Positions 5,848 through 14,390 are shown, counted from the first letter of the stretch. The stretch is 16,942 nt of DNA from an uncultured Lachnospiraceae bacterium (GCA_946413945.1 CAMKMR010000008.1:1-16942), one strand, 5' to 3'. Notes: generated from the sequence alone by a model not told the origin. Made by a program: numbers and translations.

Positions 5848-8313
5848 TTAATCTGATTCATCCAGCTTTCCCCAGCCAATCACAACTGCGCCATCTGTAT
5901 CAGTACGATAGATCTTACAAGCTGCTTTTTTTAGCCTCTCTAAGGTTTCTTTTGCCGGATGTCCATAATGGTTATTTTCCCCTACAGATATTACACAGAT
6001 ATCACAAGACACTTTATCAAGAAATTCTTTTGAAAGTGAAGAAGCTGCCCCATGATGAGGACACTTGAGAATAAATAAGTCCTCCTCTCCCAGCAAGCTA
6101 TAAGCTATATTATCTTCTGCTGCGGTGCTGATATCTCCGGTATAAAAAACTTTTACATTTTTATAGTTAAAAGTAATAAGCAAAGAATTATCATTTTTAT
6201 TCTTATTCCTATAAGGATCAACAGGTCCCAGAACCTTAATAGTAAGATCACCTTTTTCTAAGCTATCTCCCGCTGAAAGATAGACAACTTCTGCCCCCAG
6301 CCGCTTCGCATGATATAAAAGCTTACTTAGATTTTCATCCTCACTTTTCTTTATTTCCTCATTTCCTTTTGCTTTATCTTTTCCCTCTCCCCCTTTTACA
6401 TTAACTTCCATCTCTCGTCCTTCTTCCTCCAACGCCCTGGAAAAAGCAATCTTTTTTATCCTTATTTTTTCTATTTCAGAATATTCCAGCAACTCTAACA
6501 AACCATTTATATGATCTTCGTCCGTATGGGAAATAAAGATCATATCCACTTCAGAAATCCCATAATATTTTAAGGCTGGTATAAGTTCATAATAGCCTAC
6601 ATTCTTAACAGAACTACTGCCGCAATCTATTATGTAATTTCCTCCCCCGTATAGATGTACTATCGAAGAGTCTCCCTGTCCTACATCTAAAAATACGATC
6701 CTCGATCTTAGATGATTCGCAAATTTTGTAGTACCCGCAACAATTCCTATGTATAGGAAAAACAGCGCCACAGAAAAAATATATTTTTTTCTCTTAGATA
6801 GATGCCTACTTTCTCCAAGAACAAATTTATAAATGATAGCAAGAATTCCTAAAAGCAGTATTAAAAAGATGACCATCCCAATAACACTTATATGTCCTGT
6901 TGAAATATAAGAAGCCGGCAGTTTTAAACATATTCTTCCCAGCCATTCATATGCTCTAAGAACAAGGTAGCTTGGATATGCCGCTATCTTTCCAGTTACT
7001 ATCGCAAGATCATTACTAAAAAAGCCCATTCCTATAAAAATAAGAATTCCTATAAAGCCAAAAATAACTGCCACAGAAATAAATGGTCCTATGATCATAT
7101 TAAAGATAAGAGCATATGTGGGTATTCCATAATAATTAGACAGCAATGTCCCCAGCATAAAAGCATTCATACATAGCCCTAATAAAAAGGTCCTTATAAA
7201 ATACTTAAAGTATTTTCTTAGCCATAAAGGAAGATATAAAAATCTGTCCTGCCTAAAAATCCTCTTATAGATATCCGAACTAACAATAACACTGAGCACC
7301 GAAAGATAGCTCATAATAAGACCTGCCGAACTTAAAGAGTAAGGCCAGATAAGAACACTTATAAAAAGAGCTAAAGAAAGAGAAGTAAAACTATCAGCTG
7401 ATCTTTTAGCCATTTTCCCTAGCATGATAACTCCCATCATTATAACTGCTCTTAAGGTCGCTTCAGCAAAGCCAGTTAAAAAGCCATAGATCAGTAATAA
7501 AACCATAGTTAAAAATGCAGCCAAGCTCCTCCTCTTAGTTAGAGATATAAAAAGAAAATATAAAGCCTCACTTATAAGAGCTATATGAAGTCCGGAAATA
7601 GCCAGAATATGTGCTATGCCATTCATCTGATAGATAGTTCTTATCTCTTTATCTATATAACTTTTATCCCCCAATATCATGGCCGAAAGAATCCCTGCTT
7701 CTTTTGGGGGCAGTATATATAACAAGCCTTCTTCCATTTTTTTCTTACAAGTCTCTAAGATATCTGTCCCCTTTTTATGTCCCCTTACCTTTCCACTTAT
7801 CTGATAATAAATCCCCTTCGCCTTGTAATATTCCCTTTGATCAAAACTTCCAGGATTAGACTTTTGATCAATTCTATTTATCACGCCTTTTATCCTTATA
7901 AAATCTCCCGACATAAAAGCATCTCTGTCATCTTCTATTTTCACCCTGGCAACGAGTCTTATATTTTCCACCTTTATTATCAATTGATGATAATAATCCC
8001 CCTCCTTTACTGAGATTATCCTTCCCTCTAAAGTAACTTCCTTATCCTCATATTCTGCCATGCTGCGATTTGTTGCATTTACCCTGACTAAATAGCCCGC
8101 AGCATGCATTATTCCTAGAAAAAACATTAAAAAAAGCAGCAAATATACGATTTTTAAATCCTCCTTCGTATATTTTCTGCTTTCTTTTAAAATTATCCCG
8201 GCAACTAAAATTACCGGGATAATAAATATGTAATTAAATGCTAGAAGCTTTAAAGTAAGCTCCCCCGTTATAAAAAAGAGAAGCCCAAAAGCCAAAGGTC
8301 TTTTAATTTCCAT
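5848..8313 (-). CDS. comEC: DNA internalization competence protein ComEC/Rec2
   Basis: An 821-residue integral membrane protein predicted to form the channel that carries single-stranded DNA across the membrane during transformation. Order of domains: N-terminal hydrophobic part with a DUF4131-like OB fold (about 5-180), the polytopic Competence domain with GIAHILAISGLHIA (232-245), then a metallo-beta-lactamase-like domain starting at VFLDVGQGDS (540-549), with SHTDEDH (595-601), YTGDIS and CPHHG (751-755). Metal-site motifs are largely kept. Residues about 628-665 are a highly charged Glu/Lys/Gly insert. I chose the ATG at 8311-8313, which overlaps the end of the kinase gene by 11 bp and suggests translational coupling. 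An upstream in-frame TTG at 8386-8388 would give 25 more residues lying wholly inside the kinase gene, with the apparent GGAG only 3 nt away. No other competence gene is in the window. Confidence 0.93.
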   Translation of the reverse strand: MEIKRPLAFGLLFFITGELTLKLLAFNYIFIIPVILVAGIILKESRKYTKEDLKIVYLLLFLMFFLGIMHAAGYLVRVNATNRSMAEYEDKEVTLEGRIISVKEGDYYHQLIIKVENIRLVARVKIEDDRDAFMSGDFIRIKGVINRIDQKSNPGSFDQREYYKAKGIYYQISGKVRGHKKGTDILETCKKKMEEGLLYILPPKEAGILSAMILGDKSYIDKEIRTIYQMNGIAHILAISGLHIALISEALYFLFISLTKRRSLAAFLTMVLLLIYGFLTGFAEATLRAVIMMGVIMLGKMAKRSADSFTSLSLALFISVLIWPYSLSSAGLIMSYLSVLSVIVSSDIYKRIFRQDRFLYLPLWLRKYFKYFIRTFLLGLCMNAFMLGTLLSNYYGIPTYALIFNMIIGPFISVAVIFGFIGILIFIGMGFFSNDLAIVTGKIAAYPSYLVLRAYEWLGRICLKLPASYISTGHISVIGMVIFLILLLGILAIIYKFVLGESRHLSKRKKYIFSVALFFLYIGIVAGTTKFANHLRSRIVFLDVGQGDSSIVHLYGGGNYIIDCGSSSVKNVGYYELIPALKYYGISEVDMIFISHTDEDHINGLLELLEYSEIEKIRIKKIAFSRALEEEGREMEVNVKGGEGKDKAKGNEEIKKSEDENLSKLLYHAKRLGAEVVYLSAGDSLEKGDLTIKVLGPVDPYRNKNKNDNSLLITFNYKNVKVFYTGDISTAAEDNIAYSLLGEEDLFILKCPHHGAASSLSKEFLDKVSCDICVISVGENNHYGHPAKETLERLKKAACKIYRTDTDGAVVIGWGKLDESD

Positions 8314-10279
8314 AATAATAAAATGATGCGTCTGTATAGGTGTTTTTTTCCACCTGCCCACCGTCCGTATATGTGACAGTGATGACAATATCTCCTATAT
8401 TTTTTATCTGAGATAAAGAAGAAACCAACGCCGCCTTGTTAAGCAGCAATTCTTCTGTCGAAATGTTATCTTTCGCCTCAAGTTGAAGAACTACCGTATT
8501 ATTCTCAGCCATTGTATAACCACTATAACTAAGGCAATCCGGGATTGGAGTCTGAGCTATCACTTCTTCCACAGATCCGGCCACATTATCCGGCTGTTTT
8601 AAAGCATATTTCTCTTCATTCGAAAGAAGGCTCTCCCCATCTGTATAATATATCTTTATCTGATTTCCATCAGAAGATCTGATATCCTCTTCAAGGCCCT
8701 CTGAAATAGTGTTCTTAATCTTAGAGCTATTTCCACAGCCTGTAAGTCCCATACAAAAAGCCATAAGAAGGCTGGTAAGTACTACTGTAGATGCATTGGT
8801 CTTTTTCTTCTTTGTAACTTGAGTCTTATCCACATGAGTTTCATGTTTAAGTGGTATTCTCACTGTAAATGTAGTTCCCTTTCCTGATTCGCTATAAAGT
8901 CTTATGGTTCCTCCGTGCGCATTAACAACATTTCTTGAGATTGAAAGCCCAAGACCTGTTCCACCTGTATCGCGGCTTCTCGCCTTATCTACTCTATAGA
9001 ATTTATCAAACACTTTATCCTTTGCATCATCAGGAATACCAACTCCGGAATCTGCCACCTTAACGTAAAAATATTTATGATCCGCGTTAAGGGAAATCTT
9101 GATCCAACCATTATCTACATTATACTTAACTGCATTTTCCACAAGATTAGATATAGCAATAGAGAATTTTACGCTGTCTACATCAGCTTTAACATCTTTA
9201 TAGCTTTCATATGTAAGCCTGATGCCTCTGTTTTCAGCAAGAGGCGTAACCCTCTTAAGAATAACATCGATCAGTTCATTGATATCTGCATTTTTAAAAT
9301 TCATGATAGTATTCTGCTTATCTGTTTTAACAAGGATCAGCAGATCATTTATAGTTGTCGTCTCTCTATCAATCTCAGCAACAATATCACTCATAAATTC
9401 CTTATATTCTTCTGCAGTAGAATTTTCATTTTGAAGAAGTGACTCTGCCAATATCTTCATAGATGTAATAGGCGTCTTTAATTCGTGCGATACATTTGAA
9501 ACAAATTCCTGTCTTGACTGATCCGCCGAAGCCAGCTTGCTTAAAACCGCATTATAGTTTCTTACCAGATATCTTGTCTCTCTAAATCCCTTTTCATCAA
9601 TCTTACTATCAAAATTCCCATCAGAAGCCTGTCGTATCTGCTTTGTTATCCTTATAGTATCCTTTACGGAAATCTTCGCTATAAACACCGCTGCGATCAC
9701 TGCTAAAATAAAGATCCCACCTACATAAAAAGGAAGTTTAAAAAAGATCTGTTTATAGACCTTTTCTATCTTTTTATTAGAAGCTGTTGATATGATAACT
9801 CCCTTGATCTGCCCTTCGCTATTGATTATCGGAAGCATAACTGTGGCTACTCCACTCCTGATATAGCTTATATTTTCTTTTTTCCCAGTCATTACATCCA
9901 TAACTTCCCTGGAAATAATATAAGTACCACAATCCTTTTCACTATCATCTTCTTTAGTTGAAAATGTATCTTTCTTTACCTGATAGTCTCTTCTTACTAC
10001 GATCACTCTTCCCTGATTCAGCTTAGCCATTTCATTTATCTCATAACTGATCCCCTGATTAGCAAGGGCTTTTTCAATATTGAGATTGCTAAGTTCGTCG
10101 CTAAGACCTTGAGCATCTTCCATAGTGGAATCTATAAGACCTTTTGCCTCACCTCTCACTATAGTATGTACTGTAAAAGCACTTAACAACGCTATTACTA
10201 CAAGTAACAAAAGAATGATAGTAGAGAGGAGAAAACCTCTCATACTGATGTAATATTTTTTTTCAGTTTTCTTTTTCAT
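8303..10279 (-). CDS. sensor histidine kinase fused in frame to a GerMN-like lipoprotein module
   Basis: A 658-residue protein. Residues 1-475 form a PhoR-like kinase: TM1 (about 14-36), an extracellular sensor region (about 37-180), TM2 (about 184-202), HAMP (about 203-255), HisKA with phospho-acceptor H265 in SNVSHELKTP, then a HATPase domain with N382 (NLVENAVKYN), DSGVGIP (410-416) and GGTGLGL (439-445). The kinase normally ends at about FTVRIPL (477). Here the frame runs on through KKKK (490-493), a hydrophobic stretch and the lipobox LTGC (C515) into a GerMN-like domain (about 539-640). The start ATG has AAGG 6 nt upstream, 7 bp after ppk1. The neighbours suggest an envelope or phosphate-linked signal, but no response regulator is nearby, so the partner is unknown. 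The fusion is read directly from an uninterrupted frame; its processing is inference. Confidence 0.92.
   Translation of the reverse strand: MKKKTEKKYYISMRGFLLSTIILLLLVVIALLSAFTVHTIVRGEAKGLIDSTMEDAQGLSDELSNLNIEKALANQGISYEINEMAKLNQGRVIVVRRDYQVKKDTFSTKEDDSEKDCGTYIISREVMDVMTGKKENISYIRSGVATVMLPIINSEGQIKGVIISTASNKKIEKVYKQIFFKLPFYVGGIFILAVIAAVFIAKISVKDTIRITKQIRQASDGNFDSKIDEKGFRETRYLVRNYNAVLSKLASADQSRQEFVSNVSHELKTPITSMKILAESLLQNENSTAEEYKEFMSDIVAEIDRETTTINDLLILVKTDKQNTIMNFKNADINELIDVILKRVTPLAENRGIRLTYESYKDVKADVDSVKFSIAISNLVENAVKYNVDNGWIKISLNADHKYFYVKVADSGVGIPDDAKDKVFDKFYRVDKARSRDTGGTGLGLSISRNVVNAHGGTIRLYSESGKGTTFTVRIPLKHETHVDKTQVTKKKKTNASTVVLTSLLMAFCMGLTGCGNSSKIKNTISEGLEEDIRSSDGNQIKIYYTDGESLLSNEEKYALKQPDNVAGSVEEVIAQTPIPDCLSYSGYTMAENNTVVLQLEAKDNISTEELLLNKAALVSSLSQIKNIGDIVITVTYTDGGQVEKNTYTDASFYYYGN
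8306..8812 (-). other. internal lipoprotein signal and GerMN-like domain within the kinase gene
   Basis: This is residues 490-658 of the kinase polypeptide. It has the layout of a lipoprotein precursor: a basic KKKK n-region, the hydrophobic core VVLTSLLMAFCMG, lipobox LTGC with C515 (codon 8735-8737), then a Ser/Asn linker and a domain with IKIYYTDGESLLSNEEKYAL, SVEEVIAQTP and LNKAALVSSLSQIKNIGDIVI, which follows the GerMN pattern seen in spore-germination protein GerM and in lipoproteins next to kinases. A GTG (8831-8833) could serve as an internal start but has no Shine-Dalgarno site. The GerMN assignment is by eye. Confidence 0.65.
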
Positions 10280-10286
10280 CTATGCC

Positions 10287-12338
10287 TTAAACTTCGCTTC
10301 CTACTGCCTCATAAGCCAGATCGTATAACTTATCCTGAGCATCAATTAAAGGATTTTCATGAGCTATATAAACATAGGATCCATCTTCCTTCTGAACCCT
10401 GGCCTTTACATTATCAGAGAGTAAAGTATTAAATATCTCTCTTATCCTACCTTTAATGTCCTTATCAAATACAGGCATAGCAACCTCTACACGTCTGAGA
10501 GTATTCCTTGTCATAAAGTCGGCTGAAGAAATAAACATTTCTTCTCTCTCTCCCTGGCCAAAAATATAGATTCTTGAATGCTCTAAGAATCTTCCTACTA
10601 TACTGATGACCCTGATATTATCAGTTACTCCGGGAATCTGGCTCCTGAGACAATTTATGCCTCGGATCACCATATCTATCTTAACTCCCGCCTTTGATGC
10701 CTCTATAAGTTTATCTATTATCTTCTTATCTGTCAGTGAATTTATCTTTATACCAAGATAAGCTTGTCCTCCATTTTTTGCAATATCTATTTCTCTACTT
10801 ATCCTGTCGATTATCTTATCCTGTAAGCACTTTGGTGCAACCATAAGAGCCTCAGTTTCTTCCATAACTTCGCCAAGACTGAGCTTTTTAAAGATTGTGT
10901 CAGCCTCTTTTCCTATAAGCTGATTTCCTGTCATAATACTGATATCTGTATATAAACGGGCTGTTTTTTCATTATAATTGCCAGTCCCTATCTGCGTGAT
11001 ATATTTTATACCCTCCTTTGTCTTTTTTGTGATAAGACAAAGTTTTGAATGAACCTTAAGTCCATCAAGTCCATATATTACGTGGCAGCCAGCCTGTTCT
11101 AACTGTCTTGACCATTCAATATTGTTTTCCTCATCAAAGCGTGCTTTTAATTCTACAAGTACATCTACCTGCTTGCCATTTTCAGCAGCCTCGACCAAAT
11201 ACTCTACAACCTTACTATGCTTAGCCAGTCTGTAGAGGGTCATTTTAATAGAAACAACCTCAGGATCATTTGCGGCCTCATGAAGCAGATTAAGGAAAGG
11301 TCTTATACTTTCATATGGATAATGAAGCATCTTGTCCTTTTCTAACACCTGAGGAAGCAAAGCTTTTGTCTCGTCAAGTGAAGGCGATTTCTGAGGTACC
11401 CTCTTATCAAAAAAGAGTTCCGGTTTATGGCGCAGAAAATCCTGGATCTCAAATACAAAAGAAAGATCCAATGGAGAATGCAGCTTAAATATCATATCCT
11501 TATCAATATTAAGGAATTTCTTCATCTTGCTTAGTACTTTTTTATCAAGATCTCTGGTATATTCCATTCTTACAGGCGTAAGCTTTTTCCTCATTTTAAT
11601 GACTTCTGCCATATGATCTCTATAGCTGAGTTCTTCATCAAAAACCTTATCTGCATCTATATCCGCATTTCTAGTAACCCTGATAAGAGACTTACTGGTA
11701 ATGGAATATCCCTGAAATACACTAGGCAAAAAGTGCAGGATAAGTTCTTCCGCCAACATATAATAACCCTTATTTCCCGGAATTGGAATAAGCCTTTTAA
11801 ACATTCCATTATTACACGGAACGATACCCAGTCTCTGTTTATTAGCCTTAGTCTCAAGGACAGCCACTGCGCAGATCTCATTGTTTTTTATAAATGGAAA
11901 CGGCTGCTTTTTACTTACCGTAATAGGTGAAAGCAGCGGCAGGATCTCTCTTTCAAAATATTGTTGCAGATAATTGCCTTCTTTTTGATCTAGCTTTGCG
12001 AAATCTATAAGATGGACATCATGTTCCTGAAGCTTATTCATCAGATTCTGATATGAAACATCCTTACGGGAATAAAGTTCTTTTACCTTTTCCCTTATAG
12101 CTTCCAGCTGTTCGCTGGCCTTCATATTCGTCTTATTATCCTTTTCATCATCAAGGAGCATTTCATCATGAAGAGACCCTACTCTCACCATAAAGAATTC
12201 ATCTAGATTTGTTTGAAATATAGAAACGAAACTTAACCTTTCACAAAGAGGACTACGTTCATCCTCAGACTCTTCAAGAACCCTCTCATTAAACTTTAAC
12301 CAGGAAAGTTCTCTATTATCATATTTTTTCTCACCCAT
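10287..12338 (-). CDS. ppk1: polyphosphate kinase 1
   Basis: A 683-residue enzyme that reversibly polymerises the gamma phosphate of ATP into inorganic polyphosphate. The N-terminal domain begins with the diagnostic YDNRELSWLKFNERVLEE, and FQTNLDEFFMVRVGSL follows. The two PLD-like catalytic domains hold the histidines: H430 in VHSKLCLI (equivalent to E. coli H435, the phosphorylated residue) and H587 in LEHSRIYIF (equivalent to H592). TLYRLAKHSK and IGTGNYNEKTARLYTD are also conserved. The start was set at the ATG at 12336-12338 because GGGAGG lies 5 nt upstream and the family N-terminus begins there. An in-frame ATG at 12378-12380 lacks a ribosome site and adds 14 unlike residues. It is the first gene of an operon with the kinase fusion (7 bp gap) and comEC. 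The length is normal. Confidence 0.97.
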   Translation of the reverse strand: MGEKKYDNRELSWLKFNERVLEESEDERSPLCERLSFVSIFQTNLDEFFMVRVGSLHDEMLLDDEKDNKTNMKASEQLEAIREKVKELYSRKDVSYQNLMNKLQEHDVHLIDFAKLDQKEGNYLQQYFEREILPLLSPITVSKKQPFPFIKNNEICAVAVLETKANKQRLGIVPCNNGMFKRLIPIPGNKGYYMLAEELILHFLPSVFQGYSITSKSLIRVTRNADIDADKVFDEELSYRDHMAEVIKMRKKLTPVRMEYTRDLDKKVLSKMKKFLNIDKDMIFKLHSPLDLSFVFEIQDFLRHKPELFFDKRVPQKSPSLDETKALLPQVLEKDKMLHYPYESIRPFLNLLHEAANDPEVVSIKMTLYRLAKHSKVVEYLVEAAENGKQVDVLVELKARFDEENNIEWSRQLEQAGCHVIYGLDGLKVHSKLCLITKKTKEGIKYITQIGTGNYNEKTARLYTDISIMTGNQLIGKEADTIFKKLSLGEVMEETEALMVAPKCLQDKIIDRISREIDIAKNGGQAYLGIKINSLTDKKIIDKLIEASKAGVKIDMVIRGINCLRSQIPGVTDNIRVISIVGRFLEHSRIYIFGQGEREEMFISSADFMTRNTLRRVEVAMPVFDKDIKGRIREIFNTLLSDNVKARVQKEDGSYVYIAHENPLIDAQDKLYDLAYEAVGSEV

Positions 12339-12431
12339 ATTAACCTCCCTTTTCACAAACCTGTCCCCAAATATGAGCATGGCAAAACTTCTGTCACCGA
12401 TCTGATATCGCCCGTCTCATTTTACCTTCTC

Positions 12432-12460
12432 ATTATATATAAAAATGTCACTGCTAGCAA
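12432..12460 (-). promoter_or_regulatory. strong sigma-A-type promoter of the ppk1 operon
   Basis: On the minus strand TTGCTA (12455-12460), a 17-nt spacer and consensus TATAAT (12432-12437) give a strong promoter. Transcription should start near 12425, leaving a leader of about 87 nt before ppk1. It is back to back with the PAP2 promoter about 75 bp away. Confidence 0.85.
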
Positions 12461-12534
12461 TTGAGTATTTACACATATTTCTCGCTTCAGTCACTTAAAA
12501 AAAATGAATTAATATATTTTTAATATTATTTATT

Positions 12535-12563
12535 TTGACAGGAACCGCGCTATAACTTATCAT
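12535..12563 (+). promoter_or_regulatory. strong sigma-A-type promoter of the PAP2-glycosyltransferase operon
   Basis: Consensus TTGACA (12535-12540), a 17-nt spacer and TATCAT (12558-12563). A run of A/T-only bases directly upstream (about 12497-12534) resembles an UP element. Transcription should start near 12570, which makes the ATG at 12571-12574 region nearly leaderless and supports the start at 12605. Confidence 0.85.
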
Positions 12564-12604
12564 AGTAAGGTATGAAATTTTACTATTCAGGTGAGGGGCA
12601 TCTA

Positions 12605-13243
12605 ATGAAAGCATTCATTAAAAAAAATCCATATATTTTATGGCTTTTATATATACCATTTTATTTTATCTGCTTCGTCGCTCTTGAAAAGAGGAATGAT
12701 GTCAGTTTTCATACTATTCACTGTCATCTTGACGATCTTATACCTTTTTATGAATATTTTATAGTCCCATACCTCTTATGGTTTGCCTATATAATAGTGG
12801 CTGTTTCATATTTTATTTTATTTGAAAGAAAGGAACTGAACCCTTTAGCCTGTTATCTGGCAGCCGGAATGACTGTATTTTTACTTATCTCATGGCTTTA
12901 TCCTAACATCCTTTACTTAAGGCCGGAGCTTTATCCTAGAGATAACATTTTTACAGACCTGGTAAAGCATTTACAGTCCACTGATACTCCTACAAATGTA
13001 CTCCCCAGCATTCATGTTTATAATACTTTATGTGTCACTACAGCCCTTCTTCTTAATGAGAGATTTAATAAAAGCAGATTAAGAAGAGTGCTCATCATCA
13101 TACTTTCAGTACTTATAATCATGTCTACTGTTTTCTTAAAACAACATTCAGTAATCGATGTTGTTTCAGCATTTTTAATGGCTACGGTCTTCTTTATACT
13201 TATATATGTAATTCCTAGCCGAAGAAAGAAGAAGGTTAACTAA
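12605..13243 (+). CDS. PAP2-family membrane phosphatase (inositolphosphotransferase-like type)
   Basis: A 212-residue membrane protein with about six hydrophobic segments (roughly 10-28, 50-73, 80-99, 138-150, 160-178, 184-204). PAP2 motifs are visible: R106-P107 in YLRPELYPRD (motif 1 without a clear upstream lysine), PSIH (134-137, motif 2) and KQHSVID (179-185, motif 3 with H181 and D185; lysine replaces the usual arginine of SRxxxxxH). These place the active site at the outer membrane face. The form resembles PAP2_3 / Aur1-like proteins; the lipid phosphate substrate cannot be told. The start is the ATG at 12605, which has GAGGGG 6 nt upstream (12593-12598), not the ATG at 12572, which sits at the predicted transcription start. 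The stop codon directly abuts the next start, so the two genes form an operon. Confidence 0.87.
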   Translation: MKAFIKKNPYILWLLYIPFYFICFVALEKRNDVSFHTIHCHLDDLIPFYEYFIVPYLLWFAYIIVAVSYFILFERKELNPLACYLAAGMTVFLLISWLYPNILYLRPELYPRDNIFTDLVKHLQSTDTPTNVLPSIHVYNTLCVTTALLLNERFNKSRLRRVLIIILSVLIIMSTVFLKQHSVIDVVSAFLMATVFFILIYVIPSRRKKKVN

Positions 13244-14272
13244 ATGGAAAAAAAGAAAAAACTCTTAACCATCGCCATTCCCTGCTATAATTCAGAAAAT
13301 TATATGGACAGGGCGATCAAATCCTGCCTTATTGATGAAGATTCTATTGAGATCATCATTGTAGATGACGGTTCAAAAGATTCAACTTTCAAAAAGGCTG
13401 ATGCTTACGCTAAGGAATACCCTGATATAATTAAAGTGATACACAAAGAAAATGGCGGTCATGGAGATGCAGTAATAACAGGTCTTAAATCTGCCAGCGG
13501 CCGATATTTCAAGGTTCTTGACAGTGATGACTGGCTTGGAAAAAAAGCTTTAAAAGTAATCCTTACCTTCCTGAAAGAAAACGAGAAGGTCGATACAGAA
13601 TTTGATATGCTCATCTCCGATTATGTATATGAAAAACTTGGCAAGAAGAAAAAAAGACGCATTTCCTACAAAGGCGAAATGCCGGTAAGAACAACTTTTT
13701 CCTGGGATAGTGTTAAAAGATTTAAACCTTGGGAAAATATATTAATGCATTCAGTCATCTATCGTACAGATCTCTTGCTCCATACAAATTTAGAACTTCC
13801 TAAACATACTTTTTATGTAGATAACATCTATGTATACCATCCTCTTCCATATATGAAGAAGCTTTATTACATCGATGTTGATCTTTATCATTATTTTATC
13901 GGAAGAGATGATCAGTCAGTAAATGAAAAGAACATGATCGAGCGTATCGATCAGCAACTTCTTGTAACAAGAATGCTTATAGAGGACCACCCTTTAAGAA
14001 CGATTGAAAATAAACAGCTCCGTCGTTACCTGAGTCAGTATCTGGCTGTAATGATGGCTGTATCTACTGCATTTTTGATAAAAGACGGCTCCGCGGAAGC
14101 TTTAAAAAAGAGGGATGACCTCTGGGAATTCTTAAAGGATTCCAAGAATGGCCAATATAAGTATGTTAACCGCCATATACTCGGCCGTTCAATGCAGATG
14201 AAAACAAAACTTGGCACAGCAATAATTAAGATCGGATATGAGATTTCACAAAAACTGATCGGCTTTAATTAA
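13244..14272 (+). CDS. family 2 glycosyltransferase
   Basis: A 342-residue soluble GT-A glycosyltransferase. The N-terminus holds TIAIPCYNSENYMDRAI (residues 9-25), the nucleotide-binding VDDGSKDST (40-48), the acceptor-side ENGGHGDAVITG (69-80) and the metal-binding DSDDW (93-97). D193 in FYVDNIYVYHP may be the catalytic-base region. No transmembrane helix is obvious, so it likely acts at the inner membrane face on a nucleotide sugar and an unknown acceptor. The ATG follows the PAP2 stop with no gap; AAGAAGG 8 nt upstream inside that gene is the ribosome site. The pairing with a PAP2 phosphatase hints at work on a lipid-linked sugar or envelope glycan, which is inference. A terminator follows directly. 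Confidence 0.92.
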   Translation: MEKKKKLLTIAIPCYNSENYMDRAIKSCLIDEDSIEIIIVDDGSKDSTFKKADAYAKEYPDIIKVIHKENGGHGDAVITGLKSASGRYFKVLDSDDWLGKKALKVILTFLKENEKVDTEFDMLISDYVYEKLGKKKKRRISYKGEMPVRTTFSWDSVKRFKPWENILMHSVIYRTDLLLHTNLELPKHTFYVDNIYVYHPLPYMKKLYYIDVDLYHYFIGRDDQSVNEKNMIERIDQQLLVTRMLIEDHPLRTIENKQLRRYLSQYLAVMMAVSTAFLIKDGSAEALKKRDDLWEFLKDSKNGQYKYVNRHILGRSMQMKTKLGTAIIKIGYEISQKLIGFN

Positions 14273-14275
14273 AAT

Positions 14276-14313
14276 AAAAAAATCCAGTGACTATTTAGAT
14301 CACTGGATTTTTT
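14276..14313. terminator. bidirectional terminator between the glycosyltransferase and the heptad lipoprotein
   Basis: ATCCAGTGA pairs perfectly with TCACTGGAT around a 9-nt loop (14291-14299). With the flanking A7 and T6 runs the stem extends to 14 bp (14277-14290 with 14300-14313). It ends the plus-strand message 4 nt after the glycosyltransferase stop and can also stop the convergent minus-strand message. Confidence 0.95.
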
Positions 14314-14390
14314 ATACCCTTATTAATATACTAAGCTTTTTTTACTCAAGTTCTTTTTTGCTTCTTTTACTAAATGATATTACAACATTT

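Noticed and set aside
8314..8388. Upstream TTG start that would extend ComEC by 25 residues
   Set aside because: The extension lies wholly inside the kinase gene, is not hydrophobic like a ComEC N-terminus, and the nearby GGAG is only 3 nt from the TTG. The ATG at 8311-8313 fits the family and the usual overlap of coupled genes.
8831..8833. Internal GTG start giving a separate lipoprotein from the kinase gene
   Set aside because: The resulting N-terminus would look right (MDKTQVTKKKK), but no Shine-Dalgarno is present upstream and the kinase frame has no stop before it. It is kept as an alternative, not as the call.
12339..12380. Upstream ATG that would extend Ppk1 by 14 residues
   Set aside because: No Shine-Dalgarno precedes it, whereas GGGAGG lies 5 nt before the ATG at 12336-12338, where the conserved N-terminus begins.
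12394..12420. Eight-codon upstream ORF (MRRAISDR) in the ppk1 leader
   Set aside because: Its AGAAGG site falls at or before the predicted transcription start near 12425, so it would be nearly leaderless. The peptide shows no regulatory pattern.
12572..12604. Upstream ATG extending the PAP2 protein by 11 residues
   Set aside because: It coincides with the predicted transcription start and has no ribosome site; the ATG at 12605 has GAGGGG at good spacing.
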